Part shown: positions 9,102 through 17,192 of the stretch, one piece after another
How positions within the stretch are numbered: position 1 is the stretch's first letter
Layout: the number at the start of each line of letters is the position of its first letter
Source: DAMCZI01 sp032095175
GTDB lineage: Bacteria > Bacillota > Clostridia > Clostridiales > Caloramatoraceae
Direction: 5' to 3'
NCBI GenBank assembly: GCA_032095175.1
Contig: DAMCZI010000019.1
Span: 30,046-94,045, forward strand
Length of the DNA stretch: 64,000 bases
The notes under the pieces: model-generated
Told to the model about the DNA's origin: nothing
Seen by the model: only the letters and a program-made list of their open reading frames with translations
The model's database searches: none
Program-made: the position numbers and the translations under genes

Positions 9102-9611
9102 ATGCTAAAAGGAAAGAAGATTTATTTAAGAGCTCCAGAGTTAGAGGATTCAAGGATTTTATCAGCTTGGTTAAATGACAGGGAATCCAATAGATATCTG
9201 GATATTATATATCCTATGTCAAAAAGACATGCCGACTCATTTATGCTGGAGTTTGATGATGACAGCAGCAAAAAACTGTTTTATATAGACAATGAAGATA
9301 GAAAACCAATTGGAATTATTATAATATCCGAGATTAAGTGGGAATATAGAAACTGTGAGATTGGGATTTCAATATATGACAAGGCATTTAGAAAAAAAGG
9401 CTATGGAGCCGATGCCTTAAATACTGCTTTGGATTTTATCTTCAACGAAATGAATATGCATCTAGTTTTCCTAAAAACATTAGAGGAAAACAAGGATGCG
9501 GTATCCCTATATTCCAAGGCAGGATTTGAAATGGAAGGACTTTTAAGGGATAGATGCTATAAAAATGGGAAATATGAAAACATAATAGTAATGAGCAAGA
9601 TAAAGGAGTAA
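9102..9611 (+). CDS. GNAT N-acetyltransferase, RimJ/RimL type
   Basis: The protein of about 169 residues has the GNAT pattern: KKIYLRAPELEDSRILSAWLND at the start, RNCEIGISIYDKAFRKKGYGADAL as the acetyl-CoA loop and LKTLEENKDAVSLYSKAGFEMEG near the end. The RimJ/RimL/SpeG-like group acetylates N-termini, polyamines or small molecules; the substrate is not evident. GTG 9093 and ATG 9096 are alternative starts, but ATG 9102 has the best spacing to GGGTGA. The YfcE-like gene follows after 7 nt, so the two are probably co-transcribed. Confidence 0.87.
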   Translation: MLKGKKIYLRAPELEDSRILSAWLNDRESNRYLDIIYPMSKRHADSFMLEFDDDSSKKLFYIDNEDRKPIGIIIISEIKWEYRNCEIGISIYDKAFRKKGYGADALNTALDFIFNEMNMHLVFLKTLEENKDAVSLYSKAGFEMEGLLRDRCYKNGKYENIIVMSKIKE

Positions 9612-9618
9612 CAAATCC

Positions 9619-10164
9619 ATGAAGATAGGAATATTAAGCGATATACATGGCTATCCTGATAAATTTAAAAGAGCTATGGAGCTTTTTAAAGACTGCCAGA
9701 TGGTACTGTGTGCAGGAGATATACTATATCATGGCCCAAGAAACCCAATGCTTGAGGGATATAATCCAGGGAAATTAGGAGAAGAAATACAAAGCTGCAA
9801 AACCCCAATACTCTTTTCAAGGGGAAATTGTGATGCAGAGGTTGACTTAATGGTTCTAAATCTTCCCTTAATACTTCCTGTGGTATTTTATGAAGCCAAT
9901 GGTGTGAGATTTATGGTAACTCATGGCCACGATATGGATGAGAACAGGCTTAAAGAAATAACAAAGGCATATGAAATAAACATAATGATAACAGGACATA
10001 CCCATATAAGAAAGTGGTACAGGGATGGTAATACTCTTTTCATAAACCCAGGAAGCATATCTGTTCCAAAGGGTGATGGAATACCATCAGCAGCCATATA
10101 TGATGATGGGGTTATATCCTTTATAAATATTGAAAATGGAGAGATAATTGAAAAAGTAAAATAA
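9619..10164 (+). CDS. yfcE: YfcE/MJ0936-family metallophosphoesterase
   Basis: This 181-residue calcineurin-like phosphodiesterase shows all the di-metal motifs in order: GILSDIHG (DxH), LCAGDILYHGP (GD), SRGNCD (GNCD), VTHGHD (GH) and ITGHTHIRKW (GHTH). The family hydrolyses phosphodiester bonds in small substrates; the physiological target is unsettled. The ORF ends shortly before the hydroxy-acid dehydrogenase gene, probably in the same transcript. Confidence 0.92.
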   Translation: MKIGILSDIHGYPDKFKRAMELFKDCQMVLCAGDILYHGPRNPMLEGYNPGKLGEEIQSCKTPILFSRGNCDAEVDLMVLNLPLILPVVFYEANGVRFMVTHGHDMDENRLKEITKAYEINIMITGHTHIRKWYRDGNTLFINPGSISVPKGDGIPSAAIYDDGVISFINIENGEIIEKVK

Positions 10165-10190
10165 AGAACAATTATACAAGGGGGATTAAA

Positions 10191-11204
10191 ATGAATTACA
10201 AGGATATTCAAAGGAGTGCAAGGGAGAATCTTCAGGGAAGCTGCAGGGTTTGCCCTGTATGTAATGGAAAGGCCTGTGCAGGAGAAGTACCTGGAATGGG
10301 AGGTACTGGAACAGGTGCTGCATTTACAGTAAATGTTGAGGCCCTTGATGCAATAAAGCTAAACATGAGGGTTATACATGATGCAAAGGATCCTGATATG
10401 TCAGTAGAGCTTTTTGGAAAGAAGCATAGAATACCTGTTTTTGCTGCCCCAGTATCTGGCACAACTCTTAACATGGGTGGAAAATTCACAGAACAAGAAT
10501 ACATTTCCTGGGTAATAAAGGGATGTCTGGATGCAGGAATATATCCAATGGTTGGAGATACTGCAGTTGATGCCTTCCTTCCAACAAACCTTGAGGAACT
10601 TAAAAAGGTCGGAGGAGAAGGAATAGCTGTAATTAAACCATGGGAGAATAAAAATGTAATAGGAAAGATTAGAATGGCTGAAGAAGCAGGAGTATTTGCA
10701 GTTGGAATGGACATAGATGCAGCTGGGCTTATAACTCTTGCACTTCATGGAAAGCCAGTTGGACCAAAGACAGTTGAAGAGATAAAGGAAGTTGTAGAAA
10801 GTACAAAGCTTCCATTCATACTCAAGGGAGTAATGACAGTAGATGATGCCCTTCTTGCTGTTGAAACTGGAGCATCAGCCATAGTTGTTTCAAACCATGG
10901 AGGAAGAGTACTGGATCAGACACCAGGTGTTGCAGATGTACTTCCTGAGATAGCTAGCGCAGTAGCAGGAAAGATAACAATACTTGCAGATGGTGGAGTA
11001 AGAACAGGAATTGATGTATTAAAGATGCTTGCCCTTGGAGCAGATGGAGTCCTTATAGGAAGACCATTTGTAACTGCATCCTTTGGAGGAGGAGCAGAAG
11101 GAGTTAAGGCATATGTTGATAAGATTGCAAATGAATTAAAGGTTGCTATGATTCTAACAGGATGTAATGATATAGCAAGCATAGATGAAAGAATACTTTG
11201 GTAA
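10191..11204 (+). CDS. FMN-dependent alpha-hydroxy-acid dehydrogenase/oxidase
   Basis: The 337-residue TIM-barrel flavoprotein matches the lactate/glycolate oxidase family. It shows LPFILKGVMTVDDALLAVETGASAIVVSNHGGRVLD, in which the lysine and the SNHGGR histidine/arginine form the active site, then ILADGGVRTGIDVLKMLALGADGVLIGRP for FMN phosphate binding. The N-terminus is unusual for an oxidase: CRVCPVCNGKACAGEVPGMGG contains a cysteine cluster, as in the clostridial forms, and may coordinate metal. In an anaerobe a dehydrogenase role is more likely than O2-dependent oxidation. ATG has GGGGG 9 bases upstream; a terminator follows. Confidence 0.88.
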   Translation: MNYKDIQRSARENLQGSCRVCPVCNGKACAGEVPGMGGTGTGAAFTVNVEALDAIKLNMRVIHDAKDPDMSVELFGKKHRIPVFAAPVSGTTLNMGGKFTEQEYISWVIKGCLDAGIYPMVGDTAVDAFLPTNLEELKKVGGEGIAVIKPWENKNVIGKIRMAEEAGVFAVGMDIDAAGLITLALHGKPVGPKTVEEIKEVVESTKLPFILKGVMTVDDALLAVETGASAIVVSNHGGRVLDQTPGVADVLPEIASAVAGKITILADGGVRTGIDVLKMLALGADGVLIGRPFVTASFGGGAEGVKAYVDKIANELKVAMILTGCNDIASIDERILW

Positions 11205-11229
11205 TAGGCACTTAATAGTGAGAGTTAAG

Positions 11230-11262
11230 GAAGGCTGTTCTGGTTGGAACAGCCTTCTTTAA
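11230..11262 (+). terminator. Intrinsic terminator
   Basis: GAAGGCTGTTC (11230-11240) pairs perfectly with GAACAGCCTTC (11247-11257) around TGGTTG, followed by TTTAATT. It ends the GNAT-yfcE-hydroxy-acid dehydrogenase transcript. Confidence 0.85.
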
Positions 11263-11313
11263 TTCCCAGGTTACAGGAAAATCTCTGATAAAGGGCTGCT
11301 TTTATAAGGTATT

Positions 11314-11516
11314 GGTGACAGGCTCTTGAGTTTTGAGTTATTTAATCAAAAGTATCGCTATATATAACGCAATAAAGATTTTATATCAAGGTATTTATTG
11401 CGTTATATGAATTTCGGAGAATATTTCGCATAAATGACTTTTAAAAATGTAAAATCATTTATGCGAAATATATAGATGCTTTAATTAAATAACTCAAAAC
11501 TCAAGTGCCTGTTACC
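11314..11516 (+). repeat. Dispersed palindrome, copy 3 (interrupted)
   Basis: The outer arms are the standard element (GGTGACAGGCTCTTGAG at the left, CTCAAGTGCCTGTTACC at the right), but the total is 203 bp instead of 89. The extra DNA lies exactly at the apex, between AGTATCGC (ends 11358) and AGATGCT (starts 11474), and is described separately. Confidence 0.92.
11359..11473. mobile_element. 115-bp two-hairpin insert in the palindrome apex
   Basis: The insert contains two perfect hairpins: ATATAACGCAATAAA (11362-11376) with its complement at 11394-11408, and ATATTTCGCATAAATGA (11421-11437) with its complement at 11455-11471. It has no coding capacity. I see no clear target duplication; one C of the usual apex is missing. 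A small non-autonomous element targeting hairpin tips is the simplest reading. Confidence 0.6.
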
Positions 11517-11574
11517 TTTTACAACTAATACCTTTAAAATGTAAGAAATTATGCACAATGTTTATGTCGGCGAA

Positions 11575-11644
11575 GTATATGCTTCATAATTCTGTTTATT
11601 ATGCATATACTCCCATTGACCATCAATTAATAAGAGAATATACT
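11575..11644 (+). promoter_or_regulatory. glnA promoter with upstream hairpin/operator
   Basis: TTGACC (11616-11621) and TATACT (11639-11644) are spaced 17 nt apart, placing transcription about 28 nt before the glnA start. Directly upstream, GTATATGC (11575-11582) pairs with GCATATAC (11603-11610), with an inner ATAAT/ATTAT. The palindrome has no U-tract, so a protein-binding site (for example for a nitrogen regulator) is more likely than a terminator; the regulator is not identified. Confidence 0.6.
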
Positions 11645-11678
11645 GAAAATGTAAATTTGTAAGTAAAGGTGGGATATC

Positions 11679-13109
11679 ATGTTTAAAAATTACGAAGAAC
11701 TAGAGAATTATGTAAAAACAAACGATATCAAAATGATTGATTTTAAAATCGTAACACTTGTTGGTAAGTGGAATCACCTTACAATTCCTGCAGCAAGGCT
11801 TAATCCAAACATGTTCAAGGATGGAATAGGGTTTGATGGTTCAAGCTATGGTTATGCTGTACTTGAAAAAAGTGACATGGCTTTTATACCAGATTTAACA
11901 ACTGCATTTGTTGATCCATACTGTGTAGTTCCAACATTAAGTATGATTGCAAACATATATGAATTAAAGGGAACTCGTGAAAGATATGAAGGAGACCCAA
12001 GATTCATTGCAGAAAAAGCTATGAAATTTCTTTCAAAAAATGATATTGCAGATGATTTTGTAATAGGGCCAGAATTTGAATTCTATGTTTTTGATCACAT
12101 AAGCTATGAGGTTAAGAACAATCATCAGGAAGTAACAATAGACTCCATGGAAGCTCCATGGAACTCAAACAATAAAGAAAGCAACCAAGGTTATAAAACA
12201 CCATTCCAAAGGGGATATCATGCAGCACTTCCATATGATATTACAAACGACCTAAGAGCTGAAATGTGTCTTGAACTTGAGGAAATGGGAGTACCTGTTA
12301 AATATCATCATCATGAAGTAGGAGCAGCAGGGCAGCTTGAAATAGAGGTTGAACTTGGATCAATGCTAAAGATGGCAGATGCTACTCTTATTGCAAAATA
12401 CATAATAAAGAACACATCAATAATGCACGGAAAAACTGCTACCTTCATGCCAAAGCCACTCTATGGAGAAGCAGGAAGCGGAATGCATGTTCATATGATA
12501 CTTAAAAAGAATGGAAAGAACATATTCTACAATGAAAATGGATATTCAGGACTAAGCCAGGAAGCATTATACTTTATAGGTGGAATACTGAAGCATTCAC
12601 CATCACTTCTAGCATTTACAAACCCAAGCACAAACTCTTACAAGAGACTTGTTCCAGGCTTTGAGGCACCTGTTTCAATTTGCTTTGCAACAGCAAACAG
12701 AAGCTCAGTAATAAGAGTTCCTGGATACGCAACAAGTCCAGAAAAGAAGAGATTCGAATTTAGACCATCAGATGGAACCTGCAACCCATACCTTGCATAC
12801 TCAGCACTTCTTATGGCAGGAATCGATGGAATAATAAATAAAATCGACCCAACAAAGGAAGGCTTCGGACCATATGATGTAAACGTATTTAACCTTCCAG
12901 CTGAGGAAAGAAGTAAGATTAAGGCTCTACCAAAATCCCTTGATGAGGCTCTTGAAGCATTGGAGAAGGATAATGAATACCTGCTGCATGGTGGAGTATT
13001 TGATATGAGATTTATAGAAAACTGGATTAATTATAAGAGAAGCAAGGAACTTATGAAGATAATACCAGTTCCAACACCACAGGAATATGGAATGTACTAC
13101 GATTTATAA
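11679..13109 (+). CDS. glnA: Glutamine synthetase type I
   Basis: This 476-residue GSI makes glutamine from glutamate, ammonia and ATP. Catalytic motifs are visible in order: GFDGSSYGY (about 50), EFEFYVFD, the HHHEVGAAGQLEIEVE metal ligands, KPLYGEAGSGMHVHM (about 263-279), NRSSVIRVPGY and RFEFRPSDGTCNPYLA. At the position where adenylylated enzymes carry NLYDLPPEE there is NVFNLPAEE, so the regulatory tyrosine is a phenylalanine and adenylylation control is not expected, as usual for Firmicutes. It is a single-gene transcript between its own promoter and a perfect terminator. Confidence 0.96.
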   Translation: MFKNYEELENYVKTNDIKMIDFKIVTLVGKWNHLTIPAARLNPNMFKDGIGFDGSSYGYAVLEKSDMAFIPDLTTAFVDPYCVVPTLSMIANIYELKGTRERYEGDPRFIAEKAMKFLSKNDIADDFVIGPEFEFYVFDHISYEVKNNHQEVTIDSMEAPWNSNNKESNQGYKTPFQRGYHAALPYDITNDLRAEMCLELEEMGVPVKYHHHEVGAAGQLEIEVELGSMLKMADATLIAKYIIKNTSIMHGKTATFMPKPLYGEAGSGMHVHMILKKNGKNIFYNENGYSGLSQEALYFIGGILKHSPSLLAFTNPSTNSYKRLVPGFEAPVSICFATANRSSVIRVPGYATSPEKKRFEFRPSDGTCNPYLAYSALLMAGIDGIINKIDPTKEGFGPYDVNVFNLPAEERSKIKALPKSLDEALEALEKDNEYLLHGGVFDMRFIENWINYKRSKELMKIIPVPTPQEYGMYYDL

Positions 13110-13121
13110 TAATCAAAGCAA

Positions 13122-13160
13122 TACAACCTTCGAGAAAAATGTCGAAGGTTGTATTTTTAT
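13122..13160 (+). terminator. Intrinsic terminator of glnA
   Basis: TACAACCTTCGA (13122-13133) pairs perfectly with TCGAAGGTTGTA (13142-13153), followed by TTTTTAT. Confidence 0.92.
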
Positions 13161-13179
13161 GCAGAAATTCCAAAATCTA

Positions 13180-13257
13180 TTGAAAAGTTGGCAAATATTA
13201 TATATGATGGTATAGGGAATTGAAAAATTACCAAGGTTAAGAAAAATTTTCTTTAAC
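13180..13257 (+). promoter_or_regulatory. Promoter and leader hairpin of the first secreted paralogue
   Basis: TTGAAA (13180-13185) and TATGAT (13203-13208) are spaced 17 nt apart. The leader contains GTTAAGAAAA (13236-13245) facing TTTTCTTTAAC (13247-13257), an A/T hairpin just before the AGGGAGG ribosome site, which could protect the 5' end of the message. Confidence 0.6.
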
Positions 13258-13277
13258 TAAAGAAGGGAGGAATGACA

Positions 13278-15209
13278 ATGACAAAAGCCAGGAAGCTGCT
13301 TAGTATAGTTATGGCTTTTCTTTTTATGGCTGTAACATGCTTAAGCATTCTACCTGTGCAAGCGATGGCTAAGAAAACTGTATTACCCAAAATGAAGCTT
13401 ATTTCTGGACCAAAAGCAGAATATGAAATTGGCGAGAGAGTAACAATAAAAGTTAATGCACCAAATTATAAGGGCAATGTACAGTATAGAGTTACTCTCT
13501 GGGACGGAAACAAGAAAGCACAAAGAGAATTATGGCCATCAATGCCAGGGTATTACTACACAAATTGGATACCTAAAGGACCATCAACATTTACTATTGG
13601 GTGGCCAATTATGGAACCAGGTCCATACAGCGTAACTGTTCTTGTAAGAAGGGCTGGTTCAAAATCAAAGTATGATGACTTTGTAAAAACAACAAGCTTT
13701 ATAGTAAAAGCAAAGGAAGAAGCAAAGGAAATAAACTTTGAAAAAGCAGGGGAAACCTATGGACCTCAAGACAGTGCAAAGGTTGAGACAATAGAGAAGG
13801 ATATATACATAAAAGCAGATAAGGTAACTCTTAGAAACTTAAACGTAGTAGGAAATATAATAGTTGATCCAGGTAAGGATGGAACTGCAGCACTTGAAAA
13901 TGTTACTGCAAAGACAATAAAGGTTCTTTCAGGTGCAGAAAACAGTATCCACCTAAAGGATGTCATAGCAGAAAAGATTGAAGCAGCAAGTAAAGATTCA
14001 AAGGTTAGAATTGAAATCCAAGGAACTACAAAGATAGAGACTACAGTAATATCTGAGGATACAATACTCGAAAATAAAGAGGGAACCTTTGGAAAGATTA
14101 TAATACTAAAGAATGCAGATGGAAAATATGAAGTAGAGCTTAGAGGTAAATTTGTAGATACTATAGTAGTTGAAGGCGATGTTATTTTAAAGGCAGCAGA
14201 AAAAGCTGAAATTGCAAAAATCGAAATTGCACCAGAAAACAAAAATACAGTTGTAACATTAAGTGGTAATTTCGGTGAGGTTGTTGTAAAGAACGAAACA
14301 AAGGTTGTTGTTGCAGATGGCTCAACAGTTAAGAATATAGAAGTTAATGCAAAGGCAGAAATTACAGTAGAAAAGGGAGCGGTTGTTGCAGTATTAGACA
14401 AAAATAACAATGAAGTTAAGATTGACAATCAGGGAACCGTTACTAAGCAGGAAAACACTGGAGCTCCAACACCTGGAACAGGTGGAACTACCGGTGGTGG
14501 AGGAACTAGTGGTGGTGGTTCAACAGGACCAGTTACTCCTCCAGTGAAAGAGAAAGGCGATGTTGATAAGCTATTAGAACAGATTGTTACTGATTTTAAT
14601 GGAAGTAGTAACTTATCAAGTAGAGCAACTGCAGCATATGACTACACAAACAAAAAAGGAACAGTTACAATAATAAGAGATAATGAAACAATAAGGGGAG
14701 CATATAATTCTTTAAAAAGTGAAGCTAATGCATCTGATACTGGTATTTTTGCATTATTAAAGTTGGTATTCAATGATAATGTTAAAATAAATGCTGGTAG
14801 TGGAGAAATAACTTTAAGTTCATACATTGCAAATAAACTACCCGCTGGAAAAGCTTCTGAATATTTTGCTAATAAAGATGCAGTAGGACTTGCAACTTAC
14901 TTGAAGTCAAAGGATTATGATACACTTGTTTCATTGATTAAGATGGCAGTAGCACCAGATAAAACTACAGGCGTTCCAGATGTAGATCTTCATACAATAA
15001 CTGTATATGGTCAAAAATTAGACTATATAAAGGTTAATGATAATGGAATATACAATGCTGACACTAAAACTGTTGTCACCATAGATGATGTTAAGAGCGG
15101 CTTTGGTATTAGCACTACATTAGGAGATGCAAACTATGCTACAGCATTTGTAGGAGATAAGGTTGAAATTAAGTTAGGTGCTAATATTTATACTCTAGAA
15201 ATAAAATAG
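13278..15209 (+). CDS. Secreted multi-domain protein, paralogue 1
   Basis: About 643 residues. A signal peptide (basic start, LLSIVMAFLFMAVTCLSILPVQAMA) is followed by an all-beta Ig-like domain at about 35-150 (EIGERVTIKVNAPNYKG ... YYYTNWIPKGPSTFTIGW ... YSVTVLVRRAG). Next comes a repetitive region at about 165-380 with short beta-strand repeats (LRNLNVVGNIIVDPGKDG, IIILKNADGKYEVELRG) reminiscent of a beta-helix or stacked-strand stalk. A Gly/Thr/Pro linker (TGGTTGGGGTSGGG) precedes a unique C-terminal domain of about 200 residues. No SLH repeats or LPXTG are seen, so it is probably released or held non-covalently. ATG 13278 is chosen over 13272 because AGGGAGG ends at 13270. Function is unknown; the first 400 residues resemble the next gene. 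Confidence 0.8.
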   Translation: MTKARKLLSIVMAFLFMAVTCLSILPVQAMAKKTVLPKMKLISGPKAEYEIGERVTIKVNAPNYKGNVQYRVTLWDGNKKAQRELWPSMPGYYYTNWIPKGPSTFTIGWPIMEPGPYSVTVLVRRAGSKSKYDDFVKTTSFIVKAKEEAKEINFEKAGETYGPQDSAKVETIEKDIYIKADKVTLRNLNVVGNIIVDPGKDGTAALENVTAKTIKVLSGAENSIHLKDVIAEKIEAASKDSKVRIEIQGTTKIETTVISEDTILENKEGTFGKIIILKNADGKYEVELRGKFVDTIVVEGDVILKAAEKAEIAKIEIAPENKNTVVTLSGNFGEVVVKNETKVVVADGSTVKNIEVNAKAEITVEKGAVVAVLDKNNNEVKIDNQGTVTKQENTGAPTPGTGGTTGGGGTSGGGSTGPVTPPVKEKGDVDKLLEQIVTDFNGSSNLSSRATAAYDYTNKKGTVTIIRDNETIRGAYNSLKSEANASDTGIFALLKLVFNDNVKINAGSGEITLSSYIANKLPAGKASEYFANKDAVGLATYLKSKDYDTLVSLIKMAVAPDKTTGVPDVDLHTITVYGQKLDYIKVNDNGIYNADTKTVVTIDDVKSGFGISTTLGDANYATAFVGDKVEIKLGANIYTLEIK

Positions 15210-15223
15210 TTTAAATATGCTGT

Positions 15224-15263
15224 AAACAGGGTAAGTGCATATTTGCAATTACCCTGTTTTTGA
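15224..15263 (+). terminator. Intrinsic terminator between the secreted paralogues
   Basis: AAACAGGGTAA (15224-15234) pairs perfectly with TTACCCTGTTT (15249-15259), then TTGAA. The short U-run may allow partial read-through to the next gene, whose ribosome site lies 12 bases further on. Confidence 0.75.
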
Positions 15264-15288
15264 ATAAACTTATTGAGAGGTGAATGTT

Positions 15289-16911
15289 ATGAAAAAATTA
15301 AAAGGTATAATTGGACTCATACTGGCCGTATTTATGGTATGTACTTCATTGCCAGCTTTCGCTGCACAGAAAAAATCCTCTCCTAACCCTAAACTCCAGC
15401 TAATAACTCCTCCAAAAACAGAATACACCGTTGGTGAAAGAATATCCCTTCAGGTTAAGGCACCAAACTACAAAGGCAGGGTAGAATACAGGGTTATGCT
15501 GTGGGATGGAAATAAAAAGGCTCAAAGGGAGCTTTGGGCAGGTATACCGGGATACTACTATAAGAATTGGAGACCAACTGGACCTACAACCTTTACTATA
15601 GGCTGGGCGATTACAGAACCAGGCACATATAGCCTTACTATATGTGTTAGAAGAGTTGGAGCGAAGGTTTCTTATGATAGCTATGTAAAAACAAAAACCA
15701 TATTTGTAAAGGAAAAGAATCAGGAATCAAATGGATTGGTACTTGAGAAACAGGGACAAATATATGGACCTGAAAGCATAGCTGATATGGAGAATGTTGA
15801 AAAGGATATATACATAAAGGGTGGCAATATAACCCTAAGAAATGTAATGGTGAATGGCACAATATTCATTGATCCTGGAAAGTATGGAAAGGCATTAATA
15901 GAAAACACAACAGCTTCTAAAATAAAGATATTATCAGGTGGAGAAAAGAGTATACATCTTATAAATACCCATACAAAGGCTCTTGAAATATCCACTGCTA
16001 AGAAGGTTAGAGTAGAATTGACAGAAGGCTCTAAAATGGAAAATACAACATTAAACTCCTCTGCTATATTGGAGTTAAAGGATGGAGCCTTCGGTAAGGT
16101 TGTTATTTCAAAGGGACAAACTGAAAAATGTGAAGTGATTCTTCTGGGAAAATTCAAGGAAGCAATAAGAGTTGAAGGAGAAGCAGCAATAGTAACAGAG
16201 GATAATACAGAAATTGAAAAAGTTGAAATAGCACCTGAAAACAAAAATTCATCAATACTTCTTAAGGGTGCCTTTAATAATGTTTTTGTTGAAAAGGAAT
16301 CAGTAATAGAAGTTGATGGAACAATAAAAAATCTGGATGTAAAGAAAAAGGTATCGATTAAAATGACAGACAACACACGTATTGATGTGTTAAATAGAAA
16401 TGAAAATGAAGTTAGCTTAGAAGGCAGCGGAAAGATCATAAAGGATGAGACAACAAATAGTGGAAGTACCAGCGGAGGAACAGGCGGAAATGCTGGGGGG
16501 ACAACTGGTGGAGGTGCTGTAATACCGACAGGTCCTGCACCAGAGATGGAATATGCAGGCGTTCTTCTAAGCAATGGCAAGACCATGGCAGCAGCTAAAA
16601 CAGGGAATACAAATGAATACTTCTTGGATTTATCAGGTATTGAAGGTGGAATAGGGGTTAAAACAGTCTTTGCTGTTGGTAAGGAATGTCAGCTTACCGT
16701 TAATGGATACAACTTCAATTTAAAGGCACATGAAAGAAAGAATTTTGGACCTGCAGATTTTGGTGAAGAGGATAATGATCCTCCTGGAGTATCTCTCTCA
16801 AACTTTAGAGAAAATTATGCAGATTCAAAGGGATGTGTTTCCCAAAGTATAATATTGAAGGATTCTTCAAATCAAAGTGCAACCTTTACATTTACATTAA
16901 AGGTTAAATAG
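15289..16911 (+). CDS. Secreted multi-domain protein, paralogue 2
   Basis: About 540 residues with the same architecture as 13278-15209: signal peptide ending near LPAFAAQ, Ig-like domain (YTVGERISLQVKAPNYKG ... YYYKNWRPTGPTTFTIGW ... YSLTICVRRVG), strand-repeat stalk (LRNVMVNGTIFIDPGKYG) and Gly/Ser/Thr linker (SGSTSGGTGGNAGGTTGGG). The C-terminal domain is shorter (about 125 residues) and unrelated to that of paralogue 1. ATG 15289 is chosen because GAGAGGTGA ends 6 bases upstream; an earlier GTG at 15280 lies inside that site. The pair arose by tandem duplication followed by exchange of the C-terminal module. Function is unknown; surface adhesion or binding is a guess. Confidence 0.8.
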   Translation: MKKLKGIIGLILAVFMVCTSLPAFAAQKKSSPNPKLQLITPPKTEYTVGERISLQVKAPNYKGRVEYRVMLWDGNKKAQRELWAGIPGYYYKNWRPTGPTTFTIGWAITEPGTYSLTICVRRVGAKVSYDSYVKTKTIFVKEKNQESNGLVLEKQGQIYGPESIADMENVEKDIYIKGGNITLRNVMVNGTIFIDPGKYGKALIENTTASKIKILSGGEKSIHLINTHTKALEISTAKKVRVELTEGSKMENTTLNSSAILELKDGAFGKVVISKGQTEKCEVILLGKFKEAIRVEGEAAIVTEDNTEIEKVEIAPENKNSSILLKGAFNNVFVEKESVIEVDGTIKNLDVKKKVSIKMTDNTRIDVLNRNENEVSLEGSGKIIKDETTNSGSTSGGTGGNAGGTTGGGAVIPTGPAPEMEYAGVLLSNGKTMAAAKTGNTNEYFLDLSGIEGGIGVKTVFAVGKECQLTVNGYNFNLKAHERKNFGPADFGEEDNDPPGVSLSNFRENYADSKGCVSQSIILKDSSNQSATFTFTLKVK

Positions 16912-16938
16912 TAGTTTAAAGGAATTTATAAATATTAT

Positions 16939-17104
16939 AAAAGGGGTTGGCGCACAAAGAAAGGCTATGCCTTATATCCCTAGGTAGCAGGCACTTGAGT
17001 TATGAGCATTTATGAAAGATGGGCATTAAAGTTAGTTTTTCTTAAATAAATCATAACTCAAGAGCCTGTCACCAAGAGATAACCGTTGTGCGACATCCCC
17101 TTTT
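16939..17104 (+). terminator. Terminator arms split by a dispersed palindrome
   Basis: AAAAGGGGTTGGCGCACAA (16939-16957) pairs at 17 of 19 positions with TTGTGCGACATCCCCTTTT (17086-17104), followed by ATTATT. The 128-nt loop contains palindrome copy 4 and a small AAGGC-TAT-GCCTT hairpin. It probably began as an ordinary terminator after the secreted paralogue. Confidence 0.65.
16983..17073 (-). repeat. Dispersed palindrome, copy 4 (reverse orientation)
   Basis: Left end GGTAGCAGGCACTTGAG, right end CTCAAGAGCCTGTCACC: the family ends in the opposite order from copies 1-3. The inner arms read TTATGA/TCATAA instead of TTTTGAG, and the centre is unrelated, so this is a variant subtype shared with copy 5. 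Confidence 0.85.
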
Positions 17105-17192
17105 ATTATTGAAAGGCAAGTATTAATGTTTACGCATTTTTTAAAGAATGGTAAAATATGAGTAGCTGAATTGGTAAATAGGAGTTGGTTTG

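Noticed and set aside
13766..14428. Long open frame on the minus strand inside the secreted paralogue (also 15720-16586)
   Set aside because: Shadows of real genes: antisense to repetitive coding DNA, rich in Ser/Thr/Phe, without ribosome sites.
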